DNA of 64,000 nucleotides, from NCBI RefSeq assembly GCF_007830595.1, contig NZ_VLLD01000002.1; one strand, 5' to 3'. The notes beneath the pieces were generated by a model that worked only from the letters and a program-made list of their open reading frames with translations, was not told the origin of the DNA and ran no database searches. A program made the position numbers and the translations under genes. Below are positions 32,765 through 40,620 of the stretch, one piece after another. The stretch comes from Treponema_B putidum (GTDB lineage: Bacteria; Spirochaetota; Spirochaetia; Treponematales; Treponemataceae). Positions within the stretch are counted from its first letter, which is position 1. Each line of letters starts with the position of its first letter.

Positions 32765-33667
32765 ATGAAGCTCAAAAAAATATGTTTAACAATTTTACTT
32801 CTCATAAACTTTTCATATATTTTTGGAAATACCGATTTAAACAAAACAAAAACGGAAATTGAAACAGAGTTAAACTATCCCTTAAATTTTAATGTTTCAA
32901 TATCTCACTTTTTAAAATTTTATAGACCAAATATGGATTCAAAATATACCGAACTTGGGTTTAAGGCCTCATTGAAACCGGCAAATATTTTATGTTCCTT
33001 CAATTTTAAATTAGCCTATGTACCCTGCTTAAATTTTATTGCAAATACGGCTTTTGGAACAGGCTGGGCCTACCCTAGCTTAAATTTTTACGGTGTTGCA
33101 GAAAATCAAAATATCAATGATTTACAAGTTATAAAGCCTTTGTATTTTTCAAAGCTGTTTTTTAGTTTTCAAGGCGGGCTTGAACTGTATTTTGATCTAA
33201 GCTCAAAAATAAAAAGTAAATGGTCAAATTTAATCTTAAAAACAGGGCATATTATAAATTACAGGGCTCTTTTATCATCAAAGGCAGAAACGTTTTGGTT
33301 TTTTAATAATGATTTAGGAGAAAATAGAAATGGAACTATATATAAAGGATATTATTCCATTGAATACAATATACCTCTTTATTTAAACACAATAATAATA
33401 GAGCTTATAACCTATAAAAACTTATATAAACCCTTGCCTTATGCAAAAAATAAAGCTGAAAAATTATGGACATTTGAATTAAAAAATGAGCTTTTTTTTA
33501 AAGCCTCAGAAAAAACACGCATAAAACTACAAGCAGTATGGAAAACGGCGCCAATCTATTATAATTACAAAGATGAAGCACATTTTACTCAAAAAATAAT
33601 CAACTCAAAAAAGAATATCGACATGTTTTTTGAGTCCGTTGCAATCAGTTTTATATTTAAACTATAG
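32765..33667 (+). CDS. Putative outer-membrane beta-barrel protein
   Basis: A 300-residue protein with signal peptide (MKLKKICLTILLLINFSYIF). The rest is rich in aromatic residues in alternating strands (for example LYFSKLFFSFQGGLELYFDL) and ends in FIFKL. That pattern suggests a beta-barrel, but no family is recognised. The leader is very short and no good Shine-Dalgarno sequence is visible. Its 3' end overlaps the convergent MtnA-like gene by 11 bases. Confidence 0.65.
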   Translation: MKLKKICLTILLLINFSYIFGNTDLNKTKTEIETELNYPLNFNVSISHFLKFYRPNMDSKYTELGFKASLKPANILCSFNFKLAYVPCLNFIANTAFGTGWAYPSLNFYGVAENQNINDLQVIKPLYFSKLFFSFQGGLELYFDLSSKIKSKWSNLILKTGHIINYRALLSSKAETFWFFNNDLGENRNGTIYKGYYSIEYNIPLYLNTIIIELITYKNLYKPLPYAKNKAEKLWTFELKNELFFKASEKTRIKLQAVWKTAPIYYNYKDEAHFTQKIINSKKNIDMFFESVAISFIFKL

Positions 33668-34739
33668 GGCTTACAATGGGTTTGAAAAAACCTTTATCCG
33701 TTATAATTCCTGTACATAATGAAAAAGGCGTAATATCAAATGCAGGATAAAGTCCCGAGATTGAACCGCTCTTATTTTCAGATTTACAATCGTATCTAAA
33801 ATCGTCCGATAAAATTGCAGTTCTTTTTCCCATAGCATAAAGAGCCTCTTCAGGATTCCTATATTCGATTTTTACTTCTTTTGCAGAAGCATAGTTTTTA
33901 TCGGGAAAGCCTATTGCATAATAAGGAATACCAAAGTAATTTGCAGCTATAGCAATTTGAAGAGTTCCTATCTTATTGATAATAGAACCGTCTAGGGTTA
34001 TAACATCCGAAGCTGAAACACAAAAGTTAATTTTTTTTTCGCTCATTAAAAGGGCTATCATATTGTCGGTAATGACTGTTGTATCAAATCCCATATCATA
34101 AACCAAAGAAGCTGTCAAACGGGCTCCTTGAAAATATGGACGGGTTTCGGCACAAAAAACCTTGATACGTTTTCTAGTTTCATTAAACTTTCGTAAATAT
34201 CCGCCGACTGTAGTCTCTCCAAAACATTGGGTTAAAATTGAAGAGCCGTCAGGAACCAAATCAGCAAAAAAAGAGCCGGCAGTCGTATTTTTTTTATACC
34301 TGACATTGTTTTGTTCTACGGCATTTTGTTTTAAGGCCTTTATGATGTCACTTGAAGATGTTCCATCTTTTATCAGAATTTCAAAGAGGTTCAAGGATTC
34401 TCCGGTAATAAGCTGCATTGCCTTGCTTGTTGTAGGACGGACATGGGATAAAGCATATGCCGCATCTTTCATAAAATTAAGATACTCCACCTTTGAAAGG
34501 TTTTTGCCTTGATATGCAGCAAGGGCCATACCCATACCTGCCGCTGCAAAGGGCCCGCCGCTTTGGGTTACCATATCGGAAATGGCCTTTGCAACTTCCA
34601 CATATGTTTTACATATGCAAAATTCCGTTTTCGCCGGATAAATACGCCTGTCTAAAATACGTACCTCTCCGCATTCTTCATCAAACCAAGCAACATTTTC
34701 ATATTGCAAAATAAAGCCTAAGTTATAATCTTCTCGCAT
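33657..34739 (-). CDS. MtnA-like isomerase (eIF2B-alpha/S-methyl-5-thioribose-1-phosphate isomerase family)
   Basis: A 360-residue protein of the MtnA/eIF2B superfamily. The conserved core FCAETRPYFQGARLTA, then VITDNMIALLM and a GSIINKIGTLQIAIAANYFGIP block are present. The position of the catalytic aspartate is filled (SASDVITLDGS instead of the usual GADR). MtnA works in methionine salvage; relatives act on ribose-1,5-bisphosphate. The neighbouring thiol/sulfur gene (cystalysin) fits sulfur metabolism, but the two are on opposite strands. Exact substrate is not certain. Confidence 0.8.
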   Translation of the reverse strand: MREDYNLGFILQYENVAWFDEECGEVRILDRRIYPAKTEFCICKTYVEVAKAISDMVTQSGGPFAAAGMGMALAAYQGKNLSKVEYLNFMKDAAYALSHVRPTTSKAMQLITGESLNLFEILIKDGTSSSDIIKALKQNAVEQNNVRYKKNTTAGSFFADLVPDGSSILTQCFGETTVGGYLRKFNETRKRIKVFCAETRPYFQGARLTASLVYDMGFDTTVITDNMIALLMSEKKINFCVSASDVITLDGSIINKIGTLQIAIAANYFGIPYYAIGFPDKNYASAKEVKIEYRNPEEALYAMGKRTAILSDDFRYDCKSENKSGSISGLYPAFDITPFSLCTGIITDKGFFKPIVSPIV

Positions 34740-34858
34740 TTTTAAGTATTTTACCGATTTTTCCCGTTTTATTTATAAATTTTACACTAATTTGTTTAAA
34801 TAGTATAAGCATTTTTTAGGACTTTGTCAGTATAAAATAAAAAAAATTAAAATAAGAC

Positions 34859-34887
34859 TTGCGTTTTTTAAAAAGATATCTTATAAT
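34859..34887 (+). promoter_or_regulatory. Promoter of the permease-cystalysin operon
   Basis: -35 TTGCGT (34859-34864), 17-base spacer, -10 TATAAT (34882-34887), 68 bases before the permease ATG. An inverted repeat lies just downstream. Confidence 0.65.
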
Positions 34888-34894
34888 TTAGTTA

Positions 34895-34931
34895 ATAGTT
34901 AATGGTATAAATAATAAATAACCTTAACTAT
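34895..34931 (+). promoter_or_regulatory. Operator-like inverted repeat in the cystalysin leader
   Basis: ATAGTTAATGGT (34895-34906) and ACCTTAACTAT (34921-34931) are near-perfect inverted repeats with one missing base, placed right after the promoter. A regulator site or a leader hairpin are both possible; the nearby MarR protein is a candidate binder. Confidence 0.45.
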
Positions 34932-34955
34932 AATATCAGTGAAAGGAGTGCAGTT

Positions 34956-36332
34956 ATGGAAGCAAAAAAAGAAAAGAGAAATTTAAATTTATTTAATATT
35001 TTCTCTCTTGGTTTCGGCGGAGCCGTAGGTTCCGGGATATTTGTTTTAACAGGCTTAGGAATTGCAGCCACAGGCAAATCCATTGTAGTTTCAATTATGG
35101 CAGGTTGTATTTTTATGCTTTTAGCATACTTTTACAATGTTCTTTTATCATCAATGTTTATGTTTGAAGGAGGTGATTATAGTCAAAAAGCTCTAGTGTT
35201 TAATCCTTTTTTTACAGGTATAAACGGGTATATAACATTTATTAATGGTTTTTCTGTTGCTATGTATAGCCTTGCAATGGTAAATTATGCAGGAATAGTT
35301 TTTCCTCAAATTCTACCTTACACAAAATTAATTGCGATAATAATTATTACCTTGTTTTTTGCAGCAACTATAAGAGGTTCAAAATTTGTTTCTACAATCA
35401 ATAATATAATGACCTTAGTATTAATCCTAGCAATTATTTTTTATATTGTATTTGGAGTTCCTAAGGTAAAACCGGGCTATTTCACAGATCCAAATTTTTT
35501 TACAGGCGGGTTTAAAGGTATCATTGCCGGTATTGCAATAATGGGATGGGCATGTCAAGGAACCACAATGGGCCCGGTTTCTGTATCGGCAGTAACTATT
35601 AAGCCCAAAAAAAATATACCCTATGGTATATTCCTTGTAACAATAGCAATTGCCATTGTTTACGGCTTAATGGGCTATGTATCGGCAGGAGTGCTTCCCA
35701 TAAGCGAGGTTGCAGGTCAAAATCTTTCACTTGTAGCTTCCGAGATTTTCCCAAGATCAATTTTTATTCTCTTTATAATGGGAGGGGCTGTTTTTGCCAT
35801 AGCAACATCTATGATTACCGGCATAATAATGGTTCGATATCCAATACTAAAAGTAGCACAAGCAGGTTGGCTCCCAAAATTTTTTACACAAACAACTCAG
35901 ACCGGTTATCCATGGGCTGTTTACGGTATTTATTACATATTGTCAATTTTACCGGTTTTACTTGGCTTAAAATTAGATGCTATTGTTTCGCTGGTAATGA
36001 TACCTGCAATGCTTACAAACCTATATACAAATATAAAATGTATTAAGGTGATACGGGATTATCCGGAGCAATGGAAAAAATCGGTATTGCATATGCCCAG
36101 AATACTTATGGACATCATATGTATTCTTTCGGCACTTTGTGCAGCTATAGTATGCTATAATCTGTTTATGATGCTTTCAACAAAAGAAAAATTTTTGATG
36201 ATAGGGATTATGGTTATCATATCGATTTTATCAATTTACAATTTAAAATCAAAACATGTAAAAATTGAAGAATTGGAAGCAAATAAAAGGCAAATTATCG
36301 AAGATGCCTTACTTGCTGAAACTGAAGAATAG
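34956..36332 (+). CDS. APC-family amino acid permease
   Basis: A 458-residue membrane protein with about 12 hydrophobic segments. The first contains the APC signature GFGGAVGSGIFVLTGLGIA, the unwound substrate-binding helix of this fold. It imports amino acids across the inner membrane. It is 10 bp upstream of the cystalysin gene under the same promoter, which suggests it brings in the cysteine-type substrate or exchanges a product; that is inferred from position. AAAGGAG precedes the ATG. Confidence 0.88.
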   Translation: MEAKKEKRNLNLFNIFSLGFGGAVGSGIFVLTGLGIAATGKSIVVSIMAGCIFMLLAYFYNVLLSSMFMFEGGDYSQKALVFNPFFTGINGYITFINGFSVAMYSLAMVNYAGIVFPQILPYTKLIAIIIITLFFAATIRGSKFVSTINNIMTLVLILAIIFYIVFGVPKVKPGYFTDPNFFTGGFKGIIAGIAIMGWACQGTTMGPVSVSAVTIKPKKNIPYGIFLVTIAIAIVYGLMGYVSAGVLPISEVAGQNLSLVASEIFPRSIFILFIMGGAVFAIATSMITGIIMVRYPILKVAQAGWLPKFFTQTTQTGYPWAVYGIYYILSILPVLLGLKLDAIVSLVMIPAMLTNLYTNIKCIKVIRDYPEQWKKSVLHMPRILMDIICILSALCAAIVCYNLFMMLSTKEKFLMIGIMVIISILSIYNLKSKHVKIEELEANKRQIIEDALLAETEE

Positions 36333-36342
36333 GAGAAAAAAA

Positions 36343-37536
36343 ATGATTTACGATTTTACAACAAAAATTTCAAGAAAAAACTTAGGTTCACTTAAGTGGG
36401 ACTTAATGTATTCACAAAATCCTGAGGTTGGAAATGAGGTGGTTCCTCTTTCGGTAGCAGACATGGAATTTAAAAATCCGCCAGAACTTATTGAAGGTTT
36501 AAAAAAATATCTTGACGAAACAGTGTTAGGATATACAGGACCTACTGAAGAGTATAAAAAAACCGTAAAAAAATGGATGAAGGATAGACATCAATGGGAT
36601 ATTGAAACAGACTGGATAATAAATACTGCCGGAGTCGTTCCTGCAGTGTACAATGCCGTTAGGGAATTTACAAAACCTGGAGACGGAGTCATTATCATCA
36701 CCCCCGTTTATTATCCTTTCTTTATGGCTATAAAAAATCAAGAGCGTAAAATCATAGAATGCGAATTATTGGAAAAAGACGGATATTATACAATCGATTT
36801 TGAAAAACTAGAAAAATTATCCAAGGATAAAAACAATAAGGCTTTGCTCTTTTGCTCTCCGCACAATCCTGTAGGCAGGGTTTGGAAAAAAGATGAACTT
36901 CAAAAAATAAAGGACATAGTTTTAAAATCCGATCTTATGCTATGGTCAGATGAAATTCACTTTGACTTAATTATGCCCGGTTATGAGCATACAGTGTTCC
37001 AATCTATTGATGAAGAGCTTGCCGATAAAACGATTACTTTTACTGCGCCGTCTAAAACATTTAATATTGCAGGAATGGGCATGAGCAATATAATAATTAA
37101 AAATCCGGATATCAGGGAAAGGTTTACAAAGTCTCGGGATATTACAAGCGGAATGCCCTTTACTACACTCGGATATAAGGCTTGCGAAATTTGCTATAAA
37201 GAATGCGGAAAATGGCTGGATGACTGCATAAAGGTAATAGACAAAAATCAAAGAATTGTAAAAGATTTTTTTGAAGTAAATCACCCCGAAATAAAGGCTC
37301 CTCTTATTGAAGGCACCTATTTACAATGGATAGATTTTAGAGCTTTGAAAATGGATCATAAGGCTATGGAAGAATTTATGATTCACAAAGCTCAAATATT
37401 TTTTGATGAAGGCTATATTTTCGGAGACGGAGGTATAGGATTTGAAAGAATCAACTTGGCAGCTCCATCATCTGTTATTCAAGAAAGTTTAGAAAGACTA
37501 AATAAGGCCTTAAAAGATCTTAAAAATCGGCATTAA
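36343..37536 (+). CDS. hly: Cystalysin (PLP-dependent cysteine desulfhydrase, hemolysin)
   Basis: A 397-residue fold-type I PLP enzyme of the MalY/PatB group, starting MIYDFTTKISRKNLGSLKWD. It matches the T. denticola cystalysin I know, including the PLP lysine at K238 (FTAPSKTFN), Tyr123-Tyr124 (PVYYPFF) and the WSDEIHFDLI motif. The enzyme breaks cysteine into pyruvate, ammonia and hydrogen sulfide, and is haemolytic and haemoxidative in that species. The start is ATG at 36343 with AGGAGA upstream; an in-frame extension beginning at 36265 overlaps the permease and is not used. It is second in an operon with the permease and faces a marR gene across a shared terminator. Confidence 0.97.
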   Translation: MIYDFTTKISRKNLGSLKWDLMYSQNPEVGNEVVPLSVADMEFKNPPELIEGLKKYLDETVLGYTGPTEEYKKTVKKWMKDRHQWDIETDWIINTAGVVPAVYNAVREFTKPGDGVIIITPVYYPFFMAIKNQERKIIECELLEKDGYYTIDFEKLEKLSKDKNNKALLFCSPHNPVGRVWKKDELQKIKDIVLKSDLMLWSDEIHFDLIMPGYEHTVFQSIDEELADKTITFTAPSKTFNIAGMGMSNIIIKNPDIRERFTKSRDITSGMPFTTLGYKACEICYKECGKWLDDCIKVIDKNQRIVKDFFEVNHPEIKAPLIEGTYLQWIDFRALKMDHKAMEEFMIHKAQIFFDEGYIFGDGGIGFERINLAAPSSVIQESLERLNKALKDLKNRH

Positions 37537-37561
37537 AAATAAAATTTACTGCCGGTAAAAT

Positions 37562-37597
37562 TCCTCCTCATATTTAATATATAAAATATGAGGAGGA
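37562..37597. terminator. Bidirectional terminator between cystalysin and marR
   Basis: A perfect 14-bp stem, TCCTCCTCATATTT (37562-37575) with its complement at 37584-37597, and an 8-base loop. It lies between convergent genes; T-rich sequence is present on the plus side. Confidence 0.8.
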
Positions 37598-37600
37598 CTT

Positions 37601-38149
37601 TTATAAAGATTCATTTTTTCGGTTATTTTTTTCGAGGATGTCGGTATAAGCTTTCAAAATTTTATCAAAAGCTACCATCTCGTCAACAGTAAAAGTTTCA
37701 AGAAGTTTTTTCCTTGTCTTTATATTGTCTTTATTGTCATAAGCTTTATGCTTTAAAACCGTTTCTTTTGCTTTTTCCGTAGTGTGCAAAAAAAAGACTT
37801 TGCCGTCAGCTTCGTTCACCTTCTTATAAACCAAGCCCCATTTTATAAGCCTATGTACAATTTGAGAAATTGCACTTGATGTTCTATTCCATTTTTTTGC
37901 CAAAGCTGAAACCGTTATATTTTCATTATCATAAATATCGGTCAAAATATGCATTTCAATCATCGTATATTTCTTACCCGTACCATAATCTCTCCTTATA
38001 GTATAATAATAAGAAAATGATAATACAAAATCGTACATGCCATCAACAATATTGCTTATATTTTTATACCTTTTTTCAATCAAATCTACAGGCTCATTGT
38101 CTTCTACCCATGCATTAATTATTTCATTTTTATAAATATCATTCAACAT
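37601..38149 (-). CDS. MarR-family transcriptional regulator
   Basis: A 182-residue protein with a MarR winged helix-turn-helix (MHILTDIYDNENITVSALAK, then RTSSAISQIVHRLIKWGLVYKK and a wing ADGKVFFLHTT). It probably acts as a dimer repressing nearby or distant genes in response to a small ligand. Its own promoter at 38197-38225 has its -35 inside an inverted repeat shared with the divergent promoter, which suggests self-regulation. The cystalysin operon next door is another possible target. Confidence 0.88.
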   Translation of the reverse strand: MLNDIYKNEIINAWVEDNEPVDLIEKRYKNISNIVDGMYDFVLSFSYYYTIRRDYGTGKKYTMIEMHILTDIYDNENITVSALAKKWNRTSSAISQIVHRLIKWGLVYKKVNEADGKVFFLHTTEKAKETVLKHKAYDNKDNIKTRKKLLETFTVDEMVAFDKILKAYTDILEKNNRKNESL

Positions 38150-38196
38150 TTAAAACTCCCAAACAGTCTACTTAAAATTTAGCGACACACCTTTAG

Positions 38197-38225
38197 ATGA
38201 TAGCCATTTTTATAAGAATTGTCAA
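38197..38225 (-). promoter_or_regulatory. Promoter of marR
   Basis: On the minus strand: -35 TTGACA (38225-38220), 17-base spacer, -10 TATCAT (38202-38197), 48 bases before the marR start. Confidence 0.7.
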
Positions 38226-38258
38226 TTATTTTGAGATTTTTAGCTCAAACTATTGACA
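38220..38258. promoter_or_regulatory. Inverted repeat joining two divergent -35 boxes
   Basis: TGTCAAT (38220-38226) and ATTGACA (38252-38258) are a perfect inverted repeat, with an inner TTGAG/CTCAA pair. The left arm is the marR -35 and the right arm is the -35 of a rightward promoter. Confidence 0.6.
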
Positions 38259-38281
38259 AAAATAAAAAAAAAGAATATACT
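38253..38281 (+). promoter_or_regulatory. Rightward promoter, distal to the tRNA promoter
   Basis: -35 TTGACA (38253-38258), 17-base spacer, -10 TATACT (38276-38281). No gene starts before the tRNA-Leu, so it probably adds to tRNA transcription or makes a short leader RNA. Confidence 0.6.
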
Positions 38282-38332
38282 CCTCCCCATGAGCAAGACA
38301 TTTTAGATGACTTACTCATAACATTGCAATAC

Positions 38333-38361
38333 TTGACATTTTTTGGGTTTATGTATATTAT
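38333..38361 (+). promoter_or_regulatory. Promoter of tRNA-Leu and tRNA-Gly
   Basis: -35 TTGACA (38333-38338), 17-base spacer, -10 TATTAT (38356-38361), 18 bases before the tRNA-Leu 5' end. It is close to consensus. Confidence 0.8.
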
Positions 38362-38379
38362 ACACACGCTCACTGTTAA

Positions 38380-38459
38380 GCGAGAGTGGTGGAATTGGCA
38401 GACACGCTAGACTTAGGATCTAGTGCTTCGGCGTGAGGGTTCAAGTCCCTCCTCTCGCA
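38380..38459 (+). tRNA. tRNA-Leu (TAG)
   Basis: Acceptor stem GCGAGAG pairs with CTCTCGC; GGTTCAAGTCC T-arm present. The anticodon stem CTAGA/TCTAG encloses CTTAGGA, anticodon TAG. A long variable arm (GTGCTTCGGCGT) confirms a class II leucine tRNA. CCA is not encoded. Confidence 0.95.
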
Positions 38460-38491
38460 CAATTCCACAAAACAAAAAGTGGAGTAGAATT

Positions 38492-38563
38492 GCGGGAATA
38501 GCTCAGTGGTAGAGCGCCACCTTGCCAAGGTGGATGTCGCGAGTTCAATCCTCGTTTCCCGCT
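38492..38563 (+). tRNA. tRNA-Gly (GCC)
   Basis: Starts GCGGGAATAGCTCAGTGGT; acceptor stem GCGGGAA/TTCCCGC and discriminator T. Anticodon stem CCACC/GGTGG encloses TTGCCAA, anticodon GCC. Located 32 bases after tRNA-Leu and probably processed from the same transcript. Confidence 0.95.
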
Positions 38564-38566
38564 TCT

Positions 38567-38598
38567 AAAGCGATTCGGTGAACGGATCGCTTTTTTTT
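38567..38598 (+). terminator. Terminator after the tRNA pair
   Basis: AAAGCGAT (38567-38574) pairs with ATCGCTTT, with an extra short stem in the loop, and is followed by eight T. It lies between tRNA-Gly and tig, so tig is expressed by readthrough or by a promoter not visible to me. Confidence 0.8.
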
Positions 38599-38646
38599 TA
38601 CCCCTTTACAAAGGGCAGTCTTAAAATCAACTCTAAGGAAGGAAAA

Positions 38647-40002
38647 ATGGACTACGAAAAAAACGTAACTCTTAAAGAAAAATCACATGCGGAACTTTCA
38701 GTAAAAATCAAAAAGACTGAAGTTCAAGAAAGCTATAAAAAATTGCTCAACAAATATTCAAAAGAGCTTCAAATACCGGGATTTAGAAAAGGAAAAGTTC
38801 CCATATCCGTACTTGAAACAAAATACGGTGATGCCATTAGAGGTGACCTTGCAGGAGAACTAATCGAAGATTCTTTAAAAGAAATTTTTGAATCTTTAAA
38901 CGAATATGAAAGACCTCTCCCCTACTCCTACCCCGAACTTAACGAAAAACCGGAATTAAAAGTTGAAGAAGACTTTTCCTTTACAGTCCACTATGATGTC
39001 TTCCCCAAGGTAGAAATTAAAAAGACGGAAGGCTTTACTATTGAAGTGCCCGAAGCAAGCGTTTCCGATGACGACATAAAAAAAGAACTGGAAAGACTTC
39101 AAGAGCGGAATGCCCTTGTTACAGCTTGCAAAGAAGGGGCTTTAGCCGAAAAAAATCATATTGCAACAATTGACTATTGTGAAATTGATGATGAAGGGAA
39201 AACCATATCCGGTACTGAAAGGCAAGACTTTGTGTTTACAATAGGTTCTGGCCTAAATATCTATAAAATTGATGATGATATAATAGGCATGAAAAAAGGT
39301 GAATCTAAAGAAATCACTAAAACATTCCCGGAAGACGATTCAAACAAAGAACTTGCAGGAAAAACAAAAAAAATAAAGGTAACTCTTACCGCTCTTAAAT
39401 ACAAAGATTTACCGGCCATTGATGATGATTTTGCTCAAGACATAAATGAAAAATATAAGAACTTAGATGAACTAAAGGCCGATATCAAGAAAAAGTTTGA
39501 AATAAGCATGGAAGAAAAAATAGAATCTTTACAAAAAAATGCTTTAATGGAACAAATGGTTAAGGAGCATACGATAGATCTTCCCGAATCCATGATAAAA
39601 GCAGAACTTGAATCCAGATGGATGATGATGGCTAATCAATTTAGAACCACTCCTGAAGAACTTGAAAAAATGCTCGGTAAGGGGCCGCAATCAAAAGCAG
39701 CTCTTATGGAAAGCTGGCGGGAGGATTCCGAAAAGAACTTAAAAGAAAGAGTTTTAATTGAAACCCTTCTTAAAGAAAAAAATATTGAAGTAAGCGATGA
39801 CGAGATTGAAGCCGAGTATTCCCGTTTATCTGAAAGAATGGATATCGCTGTTGATGAGCTGAAAAAATATTATGCAAATCCCCGTGAAAAAGAATATTTA
39901 AGTGAAGGCCTAAAAGAAGAAAAACTTTTTAAAGCTCTTTATGAAAAATCGACAATCAAAAAAGGTAAAAAAATTACCTTTGAAGAACTTTTAAAAGATT
40001 AA
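38647..40002 (+). CDS. tig: Trigger factor
   Basis: A 451-residue ribosome-associated chaperone. It has the ribosome-binding signature GFRKGKVPISVLE (the FRxGKxP motif), a central FKBP-like prolyl isomerase domain (about residues 165-245, including GSGLNIYKIDDDIIGMKKGE) and a helical C-terminal chaperone domain. It catches nascent chains at the exit tunnel. Start is ATG at 38647 with AAGGAAGG upstream. It leads into clpP and clpX, the common bacterial order. Confidence 0.96.
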   Translation: MDYEKNVTLKEKSHAELSVKIKKTEVQESYKKLLNKYSKELQIPGFRKGKVPISVLETKYGDAIRGDLAGELIEDSLKEIFESLNEYERPLPYSYPELNEKPELKVEEDFSFTVHYDVFPKVEIKKTEGFTIEVPEASVSDDDIKKELERLQERNALVTACKEGALAEKNHIATIDYCEIDDEGKTISGTERQDFVFTIGSGLNIYKIDDDIIGMKKGESKEITKTFPEDDSNKELAGKTKKIKVTLTALKYKDLPAIDDDFAQDINEKYKNLDELKADIKKKFEISMEEKIESLQKNALMEQMVKEHTIDLPESMIKAELESRWMMMANQFRTTPEELEKMLGKGPQSKAALMESWREDSEKNLKERVLIETLLKEKNIEVSDDEIEAEYSRLSERMDIAVDELKKYYANPREKEYLSEGLKEEKLFKALYEKSTIKKGKKITFEELLKD

Positions 40003-40026
40003 ATCTTGCTGTTTTAAGGAAAAAAA

Positions 40027-40620
40027 ATGAGTACACTTGTACCTTATGTAATTGAACAAACCGGAAACGGAGAACGCAGTTATGATATTTTCTCCCGTCT
40101 TTTAAAGGATAGAATTATCTTTGTAGACGGAGAAATAAACGATATGTCGGCTGATTTGGTTGTAGCCCAGCTTTTATTTTTAGAGGCACAAAATCCCGAT
40201 AAGGATATCAGCCTCTATATAAACAGTCCCGGAGGTTCCGTAACTGCCGGCCTTGCAATTTACGATACTATGCAGCATATTCGTCCCGATGTACAAACAA
40301 TTTGTTTGGGCCAATGCGCCAGTATGGGAGCTGTTCTTTTGGCGGGAGGCGCAAAAAATAAGCGCTATGCCCTGCCCTCATCCCGTGTTATGATTCATCA
40401 ACCATGGGGAGGAGTTCAAGGCCAAGCCGTAGATATCAATATCCAAGCCAAAGAAATAGTAAGATTAAAAAAACTTACCATTAAATATTTTGCAGAAAAT
40501 ACCGGCAAAACGGAAAAACAGGTAGCAGCCGATATGGAAAGAGACTTCTTTATGTCGGCAGAGGAAGCCTTAGCCTATGGCATTATAGATACCGTTATGA
40601 ATAGGAGAAAAGATGGCTAG
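40027..40620 (+). CDS. clpP: ATP-dependent Clp protease proteolytic subunit
   Basis: A 197-residue serine protease with the full triad: Ser99 (GQCASMGA), His124 (MIHQPWGG) and Asp173 (ERDFFMSAEEA). It forms the double-heptamer chamber used by ClpX and other Clp ATPases. AAGGA lies upstream of the ATG. The gene overlaps clpX by 8 bases. Confidence 0.97.
   Translation: MSTLVPYVIEQTGNGERSYDIFSRLLKDRIIFVDGEINDMSADLVVAQLLFLEAQNPDKDISLYINSPGGSVTAGLAIYDTMQHIRPDVQTICLGQCASMGAVLLAGGAKNKRYALPSSRVMIHQPWGGVQGQAVDINIQAKEIVRLKKLTIKYFAENTGKTEKQVAADMERDFFMSAEEALAYGIIDTVMNRRKDG

Noticed and set aside
33657..34739. Translation initiation factor eIF2B
   Set aside because: Bacterial members with the CAETRP and TDNM motifs belong to the MtnA isomerase branch.
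36265..36342. 26-residue extension of cystalysin overlapping the permease gene
   Set aside because: ATG at 36343 has AGGAGA and gives the known cystalysin N-terminus.
38219..38410. 63-residue plus-strand frame upstream of the tRNAs
   Set aside because: It covers two promoters and runs into tRNA-Leu; it has no ribosome-binding site.
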